Source of the DNA: Paenarthrobacter sp. A20
GTDB taxonomy: Bacteria > Actinomycetota > Actinomycetes > Actinomycetales > Micrococcaceae
Length of the DNA stretch: 64,000 nucleotides
Assembly (NCBI RefSeq): GCF_024168825.1
Contig: NZ_JALJWH010000001.1
Coordinates: 3,410,001-3,474,000 of the forward strand
Direction: 5' to 3'
The notes below the pieces were generated by a model that saw only the letters and a list, made by a program, of their open reading frames with translations, did not search any database and was not told the origin of the DNA. Position numbers and translations under genes: made by a program. Below, one piece after another: positions 1-9,068 of the stretch (positions within the stretch are counted from its first letter, which is position 1; every line of letters begins with the position of its first letter).

Positions 1-710
1 ATCTTAGCCACCCATTCCTGCCGGCGTCGATCACTTCGGGACAGTTCGCCGACGGCGGGACGCACCACTGGGGCTGCAGGCGCCGCCCCATCCAGCCCGG
101 GCATCACGGAAAATTCGGTGCCCCACTGTCCCCGCGACGGGATAGTCGTCCGGTACGCGAAACCTTCACGGCCCGCTTCAGCGACATCGGAACTTACGAC
201 GACGGACTTCCGGACTTCCTGCCAGCGGGCGCGAATCGTCAGCGCCTTGGCATGGACCTCGCGGCTTTCTTCCCACTGCGTATGGACGCGCGCTTCCTTC
301 ACCTCGAAAACATCGGCGAAATCGGAACCTACGGTGATGGAAATGAGGCACTCCGCCGGGTTCGCCGAGTAGTTGCGCACGGTGATGTGCTCCACCATGC
401 CAACGCCCACTTCCCGTGTGCGTTCCACGATCAGCGGGTTGTCCGCGTATCCGTCGGACATGGTGATACGGCCGGCGAAGATTGCCCGGTAGGGTTCCTT
501 CGTTTGGGCGGTCAGGGGTTCCACCGGCTGCCCGTTCACGGTCAGTCCCCACGCGGAGAGGATGCGGGTGTCCTGGAAGAACAGGCCATGTGGATGTTCC
601 GGGCTGATGTCACCGCTGGGCAGCGAGATGCAGAAGGAAGTGCCCTCAACCAGGGTGACTGTCCCGGCGCCCAATGGACCGGCTGCGGTATCGGCATTCC
701 ATCCAGCCAT
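1..710 (-). CDS. Glycogen debranching-type protein, N-terminal part (cut by window edge)
   Basis: This gene starts at the ATG ending at 710, with an AAGGGAG ribosome site about 7 bases upstream, and leaves the window at base 1. About 236 N-terminal residues are visible. They match the N-terminal domain placed in front of amylo-alpha-1,6-glucosidase catalytic domains (GDE_N_bis). The visible part contains GLFFQDTRILSAW near residue 40 and a conserved VERTREVGVGMVEHITVRNY stretch further on. The family trims alpha-1,6 branch points of glycogen or related glucans in the cytoplasm. The catalytic (alpha/alpha)6 barrel lies outside the window, so substrate and completeness cannot be judged. Confidence 0.8.
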   Translation of the reverse strand, partial: MAGWNADTAAGPLGAGTVTLVEGTSFCISLPSGDISPEHPHGLFFQDTRILSAWGLTVNGQPVEPLTAQTKEPYRAIFAGRITMSDGYADNPLIVERTREVGVGMVEHITVRNYSANPAECLISITVGSDFADVFEVKEARVHTQWEESREVHAKALTIRARWQEVRKSVVVSSDVAEAGREGFAYRTTIPSRGQWGTEFSVMPGLDGAAPAAPVVRPAVGELSRSDRRRQEWVAK

Positions 711-795
711 TTTCCGGCTCCCTTGGCTGTCCTGTTACGTCCTCAGGGTGAGGCTACTCTTGCCCGTGGCCGTGGGCCACACCTTCGGATCGGGG

Positions 796-1053
796 TCAGC
801 TTCCGGGTGCGATGAATAGTTCGGTTTCGTCGTCGATATGGATGAGCCTGCGATCGCCAATGCGGTCTACTACCCAGATTGTGCGGCCATCAGCAGTGCG
901 ATCGTCCACCGAACCGCTGTGGTATTCATACCCACGCAAAGTCACTGTGACCCTGTCTCCGCGGTTCAGGGAGTTCCACAGGGACGCCTGCCGGCTCCTC
1001 GCGCTGGAAGAGGTGGCGGTGCTCACCGTCACGTTTTTCCGGTCTACGTTCAT
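796..1053 (-). CDS. Small conserved-looking hypothetical protein (85 aa)
   Basis: An 85-residue reading frame with a good ribosome site (AGGAGA, 9 bases before the ATG), lying 85 bases upstream of the debranching-type gene on the same strand. The N-terminal third is Ser/Arg rich. The remainder (about residues 33-80) alternates charged and hydrophobic residues (VTVTLRGYEYHSG, IWVVDRIGDRRLIHI) and looks like a small beta-barrel fold. There is no Cys, signal peptide or membrane segment. I do not recognise the family and infer no function. The ribosome site and regular codon use are the reasons to call it real. Confidence 0.6.
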   Translation of the reverse strand: MNVDRKNVTVSTATSSSARSRQASLWNSLNRGDRVTVTLRGYEYHSGSVDDRTADGRTIWVVDRIGDRRLIHIDDETELFIAPGS

Positions 1054-1135
1054 TTGGCGCGTTCTCCTAGGTGAGTGGACTGCGCCTTAGGCGAAGTGTC
1101 CGTCCTTTGGCTGTTTCCATGAAAGCCTATCGTCG

Positions 1136-1147
1136 ATTGTTGACAAT
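1136..1147 (+). promoter_or_regulatory. GntR/FCD-type operator, copy 1 (cupin promoter)
   Basis: Perfect 12-base palindrome ATTGTTGACAAT, 77 bases before the cupin gene. It contains a TTGACA hexamer (1140-1145) reading toward that gene. TAGAAT at 1151-1156 is a good -10 match just downstream. The same palindrome occurs at three other promoters here (5147, 9069, 9140), and a GntR/FCD repressor gene lies 500 bases away. Binding is inferred from copy number, placement and orientation. Confidence 0.7.
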
Positions 1148-1223
1148 TGCTAGAATGGAGTATGTGCCTTTCCAAAGACGGCGGGCACATTTACTTGGGG
1201 CCTCAGGCCCAGAAGGAGCAGTA

Positions 1224-1580
1224 ATGGTCAAGGCCACTGTTATGAACGATGCATTCACCGCCAACCCCGGGGAACACATCCCCAAAGCAACAAGCAGCAC
1301 ACCCGGTCAGACAGAAGTCTCGTTCCGCCTGTGGGCCAGGGACGGGCACAAGACGGGCATCTGGGAGGTCACGCGGGGAGTATTTCAGAGCACACGTCCG
1401 GGATACGACGAGATCTGCCAGATCCTCAGTGGCAAAGGAACCATCACCGAAGAAGATGGAAGCAGCTTTGAGGTTGGTCCTGGCACGTTGTTCGTGACGC
1501 CGGCCGGTTGGACGGGAACATGGACCATCCACGAGACGCTGCGGAAAATGTGGGTCGTGACTGACGTCCCCACGAACTAG
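1224..1580 (+). CDS. Cupin-domain protein, DUF861/Cupin_3 type
   Basis: A 118-residue single-domain cupin. The ATG at 1224 is preceded by AGAAGGAGC and fits the family length; an upstream in-frame extension has no ribosome site and would overlap the operator. Visible motifs are RPGYDEICQILSGKGTITEEDG (first cupin box, Glu as likely metal ligand) and GPGTLFVTPAGWTGTWTIHET (second box). Proteins of this type often sit in amino-acid, polyamine or ureide catabolic clusters, and some act as hydrolases or isomerases. It carries copy 1 of the shared operator and converges on the gntR gene across a strong terminator, so it is probably part of the same regulon. The reaction is unknown. Confidence 0.8.
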   Translation: MVKATVMNDAFTANPGEHIPKATSSTPGQTEVSFRLWARDGHKTGIWEVTRGVFQSTRPGYDEICQILSGKGTITEEDGSSFEVGPGTLFVTPAGWTGTWTIHETLRKMWVVTDVPTN

Positions 1581-1597
1581 CAGTGGCGATATAGCAG

Positions 1598-1636
1598 ACA
1601 AAGGAAGGGCCCGGTACGACCGGGCCCTTCCTTTGT
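1598..1636. terminator. Bidirectional terminator between cupin and gntR genes
   Basis: Perfect 17-bp inverted repeat (1598-1614 with 1620-1636, 5-base loop) rich in G/C at the apex and A/T at the base. Each strand therefore shows a GC hairpin ending in a TTCCTTT-like tail. It sits 18 bases after the cupin stop and 18 bases before the gntR stop, between convergent genes. Confidence 0.9.
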
Positions 1637-1653
1637 GCGAATCAAAAACGTGC

Positions 1654-2352
1654 CTAAGCGGTGATGCCGGTGACTTCCGGTTTGGACGTAAGGTCCTCCA
1701 CGGCCTTCTGCATGTGTCCCTTGATGGCTTCCTGAAGACCGCTCCGATCACGTGCTTCGAGCAGGTCCAGGATCATCTGGTGTTCCTGCACGAGTGCATC
1801 GATGCGGGGATATGCCACCTCCAGGCTGAGGATACACATCCTGGACTCGGCAGCAAGGGTCTCGTAGATCCGGATCAGGCGTGTATTCCCGGTTCCGGAC
1901 ACAAACGCGGTATGAAACTGCATATCCAGCCGGGCGATAGCCTGCCAGTCCGACGCCGCGACCTGTTTGGCCATACTGCGGATGATGCCTTTGAGTTCCC
2001 GGCAGGTGTCAGTGACCTGGTCCGGCTCGGAATCCAGGAGGGTGGTTGCGGCGGCAAGTTCCACTGCCTCGCGAACTGCGTAGATCTCCCTGACATCCTC
2101 CGTGGAGAGCTCCAGCACGAAAACGCCACGGTTGCGCTTGCTCACCAGGATGCCTTCCTGGCACAGCCGCTGCAGTGCTTCGCGGAGCGGGCCCCTGGAC
2201 GTACTAAGCTGGCTGGCTAACGCTGACTCGTTGACCTGCTGTCCAGGGCTGAAGGCTCCCTGGACTATCAGCTCACGCAATTGATCAGCGATCAGCTGCG
2301 CCGTGGGCCGGCCCTCCAATACGAACATTCCCTCCGGTGCCGCCATTGACAT
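1654..2352 (-). CDS. GntR-family transcriptional regulator, FCD subfamily
   Basis: A 232-residue protein. A GntR winged helix lies at about residues 15-80 (AQLIADQLRELIVQGAF, then SRGPLREALQRLCQEGIL). An FCD ligand domain occupies about 95-220. Likely metal-site residues are the Asp and His of RLDMQFHTAF and the His of VQEHQMILDLLEARD. It is the last gene of the gabT-gabD-gntR transcription unit, 33 bases after gabD. FCD regulators usually repress catabolic operons and release DNA on binding an organic or amino acid. The palindrome ATTGTNNACAAT upstream of four units around this gene is its probable operator, which implies autoregulation through the operon promoter at 5147. Confidence 0.92.
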   Translation of the reverse strand: MSMAAPEGMFVLEGRPTAQLIADQLRELIVQGAFSPGQQVNESALASQLSTSRGPLREALQRLCQEGILVSKRNRGVFVLELSTEDVREIYAVREAVELAAATTLLDSEPDQVTDTCRELKGIIRSMAKQVAASDWQAIARLDMQFHTAFVSGTGNTRLIRIYETLAAESRMCILSLEVAYPRIDALVQEHQMILDLLEARDRSGLQEAIKGHMQKAVEDLTSKPEVTGITA

Positions 2353-2385
2353 CCCCTCATTTCATGCTTCGGCAAGTTGAATCTA

Positions 2386-3840
2386 TTAGACCGCGATTGC
2401 TGTGTACTTATACTCCAGGAATTCTTCAATTCCGATTTTTCCGCCCTCACGGCCCAGCCCGGACTGCTTGACGCCGCCGAACGGTGCCGCCGGGTTGGAA
2501 ACCAGCCCGGTGTTCAGGCCAACCATTCCGACTTCCAGTTCCGCGGAGAACCGCAGGGCCTTTTCCATGCTCTCAGTGAATACGTACCCCACCAGGCCCC
2601 ATTCAGTATCGTTGGCCAGGCGAAGTACTTCGTCCTCGCTGTCGAACGGAGTGATCGCAGCAACCGGACCGAAGATTTCCGTGGCCATCAGGGTGGCATC
2701 CGTGGACACATCCACCAGCACCGTGGGGGAGTAGAAGTATCCCGGACCTTCCGGACGGCTTCCGCCGGTCAGGACCCTTGCGCCCTTGGAAACGGCGTCT
2801 GCAACGAGGCTTTCGACCTTCTCCAAGCCTTTCTGCTCGATGAGGGGCCCGACGTCGGTGCCGGTCAAAGCGCCGTTTCCCACCTGCAATTCTGACATCC
2901 TTTTGGAGAACTTCTCGCCAAATTCGTCCACCACGGAGCGGTGCACGAAGAAGCGGTTGGCAGCTGTGCAGGCCTCGCCCATGTTCCGCATTTTTGCCTT
3001 CATGGCGCCATCGACGGCCTTCTCGATGTCCGCGTCGGCCAGGACGATGAAAGGGGCGTTGCCGCCGAGCTCCATGGAGGACCGCATGACATTGTCCGCG
3101 GCCTGCCGCAGGAGAATCTTCCCCACTTCGGTGGAGCCGGTGAAGCTGATCTTGCGTGCGATCCCGCTGTCCGTCCAAGTTCTGACGACGCTGGAAGCGT
3201 TCGACGTCGTCACGACGTTCAGCACGCCGTCGGGAAGTCCCGCTTCCTTGAAGATGGCAACGAGCGCCAACGACGTGAGTGGCGTCAACTCCGCCGGTTT
3301 GAAGACCATGGTGCATCCCGCGGCGACTGCCGGCGCAATCTTTCGTGCACCCATGGCGAGTGGGAAGTTCCAGGGAGTCACCAGCACGGAAGGTCCCACA
3401 GGTTCCTTGGTGATGAGGATGCGGGTATTGCCATCCACGGAGGTGGCATTGTCGCCGCCGATCCGGACTGCTTCCTCCGAGAACCAGCGGAGCATCTCAG
3501 CACCATAGGCCACTTCGCCCCTTGCTTCGGCGAGGGGCTTGCCCATCTCGGCCGTCATGATGAATGCCAACCGGTCGGTGTTCGCAAGGACCAGGTCATA
3601 AGCGCGGCGGAGGATGTCTGCGCGCTCTCGGGGAGTGGACTTACCCCACGTTGCCTGTGCCTGTCCTGCAGCCTCGATAGCCAAGGCTGCGTCTTCAGGG
3701 CTGCCATCGGCGACGTGCGCAATGACTTCGTTCGTAGCGGGATTCTCCACAGCAAAAGTGGCGCCGTTTGCAGCGCTCTGCCACACGCCATTGATGAAGA
3801 GATTTGTCTGCAGGGTTGTGGGATCAAAGGAGGTGGTCAT
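2386..3840 (-). CDS. gabD: NAD(P)-dependent aldehyde dehydrogenase, succinate-semialdehyde type
   Basis: A 484-residue aldehyde dehydrogenase of GabD length. The cofactor-site Asn is in TPWNFP (about 158), the general base Glu257 is in MELGG, and the nucleophile Cys291 is in GEACTAANRF. It lies 25 bases after the class III aminotransferase and 33 bases before gntR on the same strand. A 4-aminobutyrate-type aminotransferase followed by this enzyme is the classic route of omega-amino acid to semialdehyde to dicarboxylate (GABA to succinate). Other semialdehydes, such as glutarate or malonate semialdehyde, cannot be excluded from sequence alone. Confidence 0.85.
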   Translation of the reverse strand: MTTSFDPTTLQTNLFINGVWQSAANGATFAVENPATNEVIAHVADGSPEDAALAIEAAGQAQATWGKSTPRERADILRRAYDLVLANTDRLAFIMTAEMGKPLAEARGEVAYGAEMLRWFSEEAVRIGGDNATSVDGNTRILITKEPVGPSVLVTPWNFPLAMGARKIAPAVAAGCTMVFKPAELTPLTSLALVAIFKEAGLPDGVLNVVTTSNASSVVRTWTDSGIARKISFTGSTEVGKILLRQAADNVMRSSMELGGNAPFIVLADADIEKAVDGAMKAKMRNMGEACTAANRFFVHRSVVDEFGEKFSKRMSELQVGNGALTGTDVGPLIEQKGLEKVESLVADAVSKGARVLTGGSRPEGPGYFYSPTVLVDVSTDATLMATEIFGPVAAITPFDSEDEVLRLANDTEWGLVGYVFTESMEKALRFSAELEVGMVGLNTGLVSNPAAPFGGVKQSGLGREGGKIGIEEFLEYKYTAIAV

Positions 3841-3865
3841 GGTGGCTCTTTCAGTGATCGTAAGG

Positions 3866-5119
3866 TTAGGAAGTGGCCGCTTTGAGTGCCTGCGTGAACC
3901 GGGTCAGGCCGGCTTGGATTTCGTCGCTTGTGACGTTCAACGCGGGGATGAGGCGGATGACGTTACCGTGCGGCCCACAGGTGAGGAGCAGGAGCTCTTC
4001 CTTGATGGCGGCCTGTTGGACGGCCAAAGCAGTGGTCGCGTCCGGGGTCTTGTCAGTGGCCGTGAATTCGACGCCCTGCATCAGTCCCCGGCCCCGGACA
4101 TTGCCAATTCCGGCGAACTCGGTTTGCAGCGCCTCCAGGCCCGTCCGCAGTTCGTCGCCGCGAAGAAGCGCGTTCTCCACGAGGTTTTCGCGCTGGATGA
4201 CGCCAAGAGTGGCGACGCCGGCGGCTGCGGCTACAGCGTTTCCACCGTAGGTTCCCCCCTGGGAGCCAGGCCAGGCTTTGCCCATCAGCTCTGCTGAGGC
4301 GGCGATTGCCGAGATGGGGAAGCCGCTGGCGAGGCCCTTGGCGGTAATGACGACGTCCGGCGTGATTCCGGCCCAGTCGTGACCCCAGAACTTACCGGTG
4401 CGGCCCACCCCGGCTTGGACCTCATCAAGGATCAGCACGATGCCGTGTTTATCTGCTCGTTCACGCAGTCCCTGGAGGAAGGCAACGGGCGTCGGGATGT
4501 AGCCGCCGTCACCAAGCACGGGTTCGATGATGAAACCGGCAGTATCGCTCGGGGCGCTGATAGTCAGCAGGAGGTGGTCCAGTTCTTTCAAGGCGAATTC
4601 GACGGCGGTAGCTTCGTCCCAGCCGTACCGGTACCAATGCGGGAACGGGGAAACATGAACCCCACCCATGATGGGGGAGAATCCGGAGCGGAACTTGGTG
4701 CCGGCCGTTGTGAGGGATGCCGCGGCAACTGTCCGGCCGTGGAACCCTCCTTGGAAGGAGATGATGTTGGGCCGCCCGGTGGCCATACGGGCCAGGCGGA
4801 TGGAGGCTTCTACTGCTTCAGAGCCCGACGTGGCGTAAAAGACGCTGTCTAAACCTTGCGGCAATATATCGCCAAGGAGTTCGGTGAGTTCCAGTAGCGG
4901 CTTGTGCATCACGGTGGTGTATTGGGCGTGAACAATTTTTCCCACCTGTTCACGGGCTGCGGCCACAACATCGGGGTGGCAGTGACCGGTGCTGGTCACA
5001 CCAATCCCGGTGGTGAAGTCCAGGTATTTCTTGCCGTCGGTCGCGTGGATCCAGCTACCGGCCGCATGGTCAACAACCACCGGGGTGGCTTGCTTCAGGA
5101 TAGGGCTAAGTGTTGCCAT
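3866..5119 (-). CDS. gabT: Class III (4-aminobutyrate type) aminotransferase
   Basis: A 417-residue PLP enzyme. It shows the phosphate-binding SGSEAVEASIRLA region (about 98-110), FQGGFHGRT (122-130), the cofactor Asp in LILDEVQAGVGRTG (about 229-242) and the PLP lysine K261 in ITAKGLASGFP. Length and motifs match 4-aminobutyrate aminotransferases. It is the first gene of the gabT-gabD-gntR unit. Operator copy 2 lies 28 bases upstream, and the -35-like TTGACA inside it is followed 17 bases later by AAGTAT, which would place transcription very close to the ATG. The leader may be very short. The true amino donor could be GABA, beta-alanine or a related omega-amino acid. Confidence 0.85.
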   Translation of the reverse strand: MATLSPILKQATPVVVDHAAGSWIHATDGKKYLDFTTGIGVTSTGHCHPDVVAAAREQVGKIVHAQYTTVMHKPLLELTELLGDILPQGLDSVFYATSGSEAVEASIRLARMATGRPNIISFQGGFHGRTVAAASLTTAGTKFRSGFSPIMGGVHVSPFPHWYRYGWDEATAVEFALKELDHLLLTISAPSDTAGFIIEPVLGDGGYIPTPVAFLQGLRERADKHGIVLILDEVQAGVGRTGKFWGHDWAGITPDVVITAKGLASGFPISAIAASAELMGKAWPGSQGGTYGGNAVAAAAGVATLGVIQRENLVENALLRGDELRTGLEALQTEFAGIGNVRGRGLMQGVEFTATDKTPDATTALAVQQAAIKEELLLLTCGPHGNVIRLIPALNVTSDEIQAGLTRFTQALKAATS

Positions 5120-5146
5120 GGCTTCATACTTTCTTAGGAACTGTAG

Positions 5147-5158
5147 ATTGTCAACAAT
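5147..5158 (-). promoter_or_regulatory. GntR/FCD-type operator, copy 2 (gabT promoter)
   Basis: ATTGTCAACAAT on the top strand, read as ATTGTTGACAAT toward gabT on the bottom strand. The TTGACA hexamer (5154 to 5149) again points at the regulated gene. The 16-mer GTAGATTGTCAACAAT at 5143-5158 is identical to 5143-equivalent bases 9065-9080 in front of the ABC transporter operon. Confidence 0.75.
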
Positions 5159-5199
5159 ACGCGATTGGCTGAGATATTCCCACGACGAGGCGGAACTCG

Positions 5200-6333
5200 T
5201 CAGGTCTCTTGGAACCTCTGTGGCCGAAGGAAGTCCAAACCGTCGAACCAGCGTTTGCCCAGTGCTTCGTTGGCGGCAATTTCCCCGTAGCCGGATGCCA
5301 TTTTGAAGCCGGCGCCTGAGAACCCGGTGGCGGAGTAGATGTGGCTGGACTCGTTGAGGAAGCCCATCAGCGGCTGCGAGTCGGAGGTAAAGAGATCCGG
5401 AAACGCATCGGAGCGCACGACGCTTGGAATCAAACCGGGGAAGAACTCTGAAACTGTTTCCGTGGTTTCGGCGATCTCGGCTTTGGTGAGGTCGCGGGGT
5501 ACTGAATCGGCCTCGGGGGTCGGTGCGCCACGACCATCAAGGGTGGCTTTGACGGTCACGCCGTCCACGGCGGGTGCGCCATACATGGAGCGATCACCGG
5601 AAATCCTGATGAAGATCGGAAACTGCTCCGGCGAGAATTGTTCTGCGTCACGTGCGACGAACCATGAGAGGAAGATCCTTCTGGTTTCGGTGTGGGCCTT
5701 GAGATATTCGGGCATGAGCTGTTTGGACCATGCCCCGGAGGCGACAATGACTCGTTCAAAGGTCCAGGAATTTGCGCCGGAGGTGATAACGACGCCATTG
5801 TCGGTTTCAGTAATGCTGTCAATTGGAGTGTTGGTGTTCACTGTTGCGCCGTTGGCCTCAGCTGCGGTGACGGCCGCGGTGATGGCACGATCTGTACGAA
5901 GGGCGCCCGCCTTGGGATCGTAGACGGCGATGTCATCAGCACGGAGGTTGTGTTGGGGGTAGCGGGAGGCCATTTCCTCACGGCTAAGTATCTGGTGGGT
6001 GCCTCCGGTCATTCGCGTGGTCTCGAGCAAGCTGCGGATGTATGGTCCGTCGCTGGTGCCGATGGAGAGTCCCCCACATCGGGTGAGGATGTCTTGTCCG
6101 GTCTCCGCTTCGAGTTCTGCCCAGAGTTCGCGCGAGCGTTCCAGTATGGGGTAGTAGGCAGGGTTGCCGCGGTAGATCATGCGGAAAAGCCGGGTGTCGC
6201 CACCTGCTGCACTGCGCCCGTGGGCAGGAGAGTGGGCTTCGAATCCCACGACGGAGTCGGTAAGGCGTGAGGCTTGCCAGAGGGCCATGCTGCCGATGCT
6301 GCCCAAGCCAATGACTGCGAGTTTCCCGTCCAT
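5200..6333 (-). CDS. FAD-dependent amine oxidase, monomeric sarcosine/N-methyltryptophan oxidase type
   Basis: A 377-residue DAO-superfamily flavoprotein. The N-terminal dinucleotide motif is VIGLGSIGSMAL (about 7-18), followed by GFEAHSPAHGRSAAGGDTRLFR, typical of the sarcosine oxidase/SolA branch. The C-terminal flavin motif is ATGFSGAGFKMASGYGE. In bacterial monomeric sarcosine oxidase FAD is linked to a Cys about 26 residues before GFSG; here that position is Phe, and the only Cys nearby in motif terms is in TRCGGLS near the N-terminus, so FAD is probably not covalent. The gene starts 2 bases after the ABC ATPase stop and belongs to the transporter operon. It probably oxidises the imported secondary amine or N-alkyl amino acid, giving an aldehyde plus amine and H2O2. 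Confidence 0.85.
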   Translation of the reverse strand: MDGKLAVIGLGSIGSMALWQASRLTDSVVGFEAHSPAHGRSAAGGDTRLFRMIYRGNPAYYPILERSRELWAELEAETGQDILTRCGGLSIGTSDGPYIRSLLETTRMTGGTHQILSREEMASRYPQHNLRADDIAVYDPKAGALRTDRAITAAVTAAEANGATVNTNTPIDSITETDNGVVITSGANSWTFERVIVASGAWSKQLMPEYLKAHTETRRIFLSWFVARDAEQFSPEQFPIFIRISGDRSMYGAPAVDGVTVKATLDGRGAPTPEADSVPRDLTKAEIAETTETVSEFFPGLIPSVVRSDAFPDLFTSDSQPLMGFLNESSHIYSATGFSGAGFKMASGYGEIAANEALGKRWFDGLDFLRPQRFQET

Positions 6334-6335
6334 GG

Positions 6336-7103
6336 TTAGAGGACCTGCTTGAGGAAGGCTTGGGTGCGGGGTTCTTTGGGGTTGGTGAGGACTTCGCGGG
6401 CGTCGCCGCGTTCTACGACGTTGCCTTCGTCCATGAAGATCAGGGAGTCGGCTACTTCGCGGGCGAAGCCCATTTCGTGGGTGACGACCACCATGGTCAT
6501 GCCTTTTTTGGCGAGGTCTTGCATGACGTTGAGGACTTCGCCGACTTTTCCGGGGTCCAGGGCGGAGGTGGGTTCGTCGAAGAGGATGATTTCGGGGTTC
6601 ATGGCCAGGGATCGGGCGATGGCGACGCGTTGTTGTTGTCCGCCGGATAGTTCGGCGGGGTAGCGGTCACCGAAAGCGCCGAGGCCGACGCTGGTGAGGA
6701 GTTCCTGGGCTTGTTTGGCTGATTGCTTTTTGTCGGCACGTTTGACCAAGACGGGGCCGGCCATGACGTTTTCGCGAGCGGTCATGTTGGGGAAGAGGTT
6801 GAAGGACTGGAAGACCATGCCTACGCGGGTGCGCTGTTGGGCTAATTTTTTGGGTGGTAGTGCGTGGTAAGCGGTGTCGGTTTCGTAGTAGCCGAAGTCT
6901 TCGCCGTTGACTTTCAGGATGCCGGAGTCCACGGTTTCGAGGCCGTTGATGCAGCGCAGGAGGGTGGATTTGCCGGAGCCGGAGGGGCCGATGATGCAGC
7001 AGATTTCTCCGCTGGCGATGGTCAGGTCGACGTCCTTGAGGACTGTTTTGGGTCCGAAGGACTTCCTGATCTTTTGGGCGTGGATGGTGCCGTCAGCGTT
7101 CAT
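6336..7103 (-). CDS. Amino-acid ABC transporter ATP-binding protein
   Basis: A 255-residue ATPase of the polar amino acid (HisP/GlnQ) class. It has Walker [14 protein letters not shown], the Q-loop region [15 protein letters not shown], signature [15 protein letters not shown], Walker [14 protein letters not shown] and switch His in [15 protein letters not shown]. The ATG at 7103 overlaps the permease stop as ATGA. Longer in-frame extensions run through the permease gene in the wrong frame and are not real. It energises the importer formed with the adjacent permease and lipoprotein. Confidence 0.95.
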   Translation of the reverse strand: MNADGTIHAQKIRKSFGPKTVLKDVDLTIASGEICCIIGPSGSGKSTLLRCINGLETVDSGILKVNGEDFGYYETDTAYHALPPKKLAQQRTRVGMVFQSFNLFPNMTARENVMAGPVLVKRADKKQSAKQAQELLTSVGLGAFGDRYPAELSGGQQQRVAIARSLAMNPEIILFDEPTSALDPGKVGEVLNVMQDLAKKGMTMVVVTHEMGFAREVADSLIFMDEGNVVERGDAREVLTNPKEPRTQAFLKQVL

Positions 7104-8041
7104 CGTGCGATGCCTTCCGGTGCGGTGAGTGTCACTTTGCGGGCTTTGCGGGGGACCCGGGCGGAGGTGTGGGAGTACTTTTGTTCGAGCTTGGATTGGG
7201 GGTAGCTCAGGAGCATGGTCATGACGAGGTACCAGAGGCTGGCGACGATGAGCAGGGGGATGGTTTCGTAGGTGCGGGCGTAGATGAGTTGGGCGCTTTG
7301 GAGGAGTTCGGCTACGCCCAGGACGGAGACCAGGGAAGTGCCTTTGAACATGCCGATGACTTGGTTGCCGGTGGCGGGGATGATCGAGGGCATGGCTTGG
7401 GGGATGATGACTTTGCGCATTTTCATGGCACCGCTCATGCCCAGGGAGTCGGCGGCTTCGATTTGGCCTTTGCCTACTGAGGAGAATCCGCCGCGGATGA
7501 TTTCGGCCATGTAGGCTGCTTCGTTCAGGGTCAAGCCCACCAGGGCTGCGGTGATGGGGCCCATGAGGGCGTTGGTGTCGATCGCGGTGCCGATGTCGGT
7601 GAAGGGGATGCCGATGGACAGATTCGGGTACAGGGCGGAGAGGTTGAACCAGAAAATCAATTGGACCAGGACCGGGGTGCCGCGGAAGATCGTGATGTAG
7701 ACCCCGGCGACGGCGGCTATGGGTTTGATGGTGGAGGCCCGCATGATGGCCAGGCCCAGTCCGAGGAGAGTGCCCAGGGCCATGCTGGCCACCGTGAGGA
7801 AGATGGTGAGCATCAACCCGCGCAGGATCGATTCGTGCGTGAAGTACTTCGCCACGACGTCCCATTTGAAGTTCGGGTTCGTCGCGACCGAGCTAAGGAC
7901 GCCGATACCGACCAGGATGCAGACAACCCAGGAAACGTACTCAAAAGTGCTGCGCCGCTTCAGCCGCGGCTTCAACGCCGAATCCAACCCGTTCATCACT
8001 TTGCTTCTATCCATAGTCACTTGCTTCATCGGAAGACCCAC
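7100..8041 (-). CDS. Amino-acid ABC transporter permease
   Basis: A 313-residue inner-membrane protein of the His/Glu/Gln/Arg permease family. It has about five to six transmembrane segments and the EAA cytoplasmic loop ([23 protein letters not shown]), which docks the ATPase. The open frame starts with GTG at 8041, sharing a base with the binding-protein stop. ATG codons at 8029 and 8014 are alternative starts. Only one permease gene is present, so it probably forms a homodimer. The C-terminal tail after about residue 285 is basic and cytoplasmic. Confidence 0.92.
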   Translation of the reverse strand: MGLPMKQVTMDRSKVMNGLDSALKPRLKRRSTFEYVSWVVCILVGIGVLSSVATNPNFKWDVVAKYFTHESILRGLMLTIFLTVASMALGTLLGLGLAIMRASTIKPIAAVAGVYITIFRGTPVLVQLIFWFNLSALYPNLSIGIPFTDIGTAIDTNALMGPITAALVGLTLNEAAYMAEIIRGGFSSVGKGQIEAADSLGMSGAMKMRKVIIPQAMPSIIPATGNQVIGMFKGTSLVSVLGVAELLQSAQLIYARTYETIPLLIVASLWYLVMTMLLSYPQSKLEQKYSHTSARVPRKARKVTLTAPEGIAR

Positions 8042-8961
8042 TAGTTCAATTTGGCGTCGGTAATGGCTCCGGACTCGAGGCCCCAGTTGTCGAGGGACTC
8101 TTTGTACTCCGGGGTCTGAAGAACGGACTGGAGCGCCGTCTGGAAGGCCGGCGTCAAGGGTGAGCCCTTCTTCAAACCGATTGCGGTCAGGTCGCTGGCC
8201 CCCACATCAACGCGGCCCACCAGCTCGAAGGATCCGGGCTGCTGTTTCTCAGCCCACGCAAGTGCAGTTGTGTCGTACAGGATTCCGTCAATGCGCTTGG
8301 AGTGCAGCTGGGTCAGGGCGTCCTGGACGTTGGGCAACGTCACGCCATTGATGGCCGGCTGTCCCTTTGACGTGCAGCTCTGTTCGCTCAGAGCGGGGAG
8401 GCGCTTAAGCTGGCCTGTTGACCCTTGGGTGACGGCGATGTTCTTACCGCACAGGGTTTCCACGGTGAGCTTGAGCGGGTTGCCTTTGGGCACGGCCACG
8501 GAGTTGCCGGCCTTGAAGTAGTCGATCATGTCCAGGACTTTCAGTCGTTCTTCCGTCTTGGACATGGTGGTGGCAGTGAAGTCGAAGCGACCGCCATCAA
8601 GCCCAGGAACAATAGTGTCGAACTTCGTGTCCACGAATTTCAGCTTCAGGTCAAGCTTCCTCGCAATGAGCCTGGCGATGTCGGGATTGAGGCCAATCGC
8701 GGTCGTATTGTCTTCCGCGAGGAAGGTGGTGGGCGGGTAGTGCAGGTCCATGGCGACCGTGAGCTCGCCCTTGTCCTTGATCGACTGCGGCAACAGGGCC
8801 ACGGCAGCCGAATCAGGCTGGACGCCCTCGGAAATGTCTGTGGTGTCGGCAGTCTTGCTGTTGTCTGCAGAGTCGCTAGTGGCGGTGCCGCCACATGCGC
8901 TCAATGCAAGGAGTATTGCAAGTCCTGCGGCGGCGGTTTGCGCCTTGGTGCGAATCTTCAT
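8041..8961 (-). CDS. Amino-acid ABC transporter substrate-binding lipoprotein
   Basis: A 306-residue family 3 extracellular solute-binding protein. The signal sequence ends in lipobox LSAC near residue 23, followed by a Ser/Asp/Thr-rich linker. The binding core runs from about residue 60 and contains VAMDLHYPPTTF, GLNPDIARLIARKL and GGRFDFTATTMSKTEERL, typical of polar amino acid receptors. It is the first gene of the unit that also encodes the permease, ATPase and flavin amine oxidase. The promoter holds operator copy 3. The ligand is probably an amino acid or amine derivative later attacked by the co-transcribed oxidase. Confidence 0.92.
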   Translation of the reverse strand: MKIRTKAQTAAAGLAILLALSACGGTATSDSADNSKTADTTDISEGVQPDSAAVALLPQSIKDKGELTVAMDLHYPPTTFLAEDNTTAIGLNPDIARLIARKLDLKLKFVDTKFDTIVPGLDGGRFDFTATTMSKTEERLKVLDMIDYFKAGNSVAVPKGNPLKLTVETLCGKNIAVTQGSTGQLKRLPALSEQSCTSKGQPAINGVTLPNVQDALTQLHSKRIDGILYDTTALAWAEKQQPGSFELVGRVDVGASDLTAIGLKKGSPLTPAFQTALQSVLQTPEYKESLDNWGLESGAITDAKLN

Positions 8962-9068
8962 GGTGGTTCCCTTCGAGGGAGTCGGTCACTGGGGAGGGAG
9001 AAGTTTTCAGTTGCACTGTGATCCGGATCTCTCCGTCATCTAATGCAATGCAACCCCTTCAATAGTAG

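Noticed and set aside
6336-7865. A 509-codon version of the ABC ATPase
   Set aside because: The first half is the permease gene read in a wrong frame; the ATGA junction at 7100-7103 gives the true 255-residue start.
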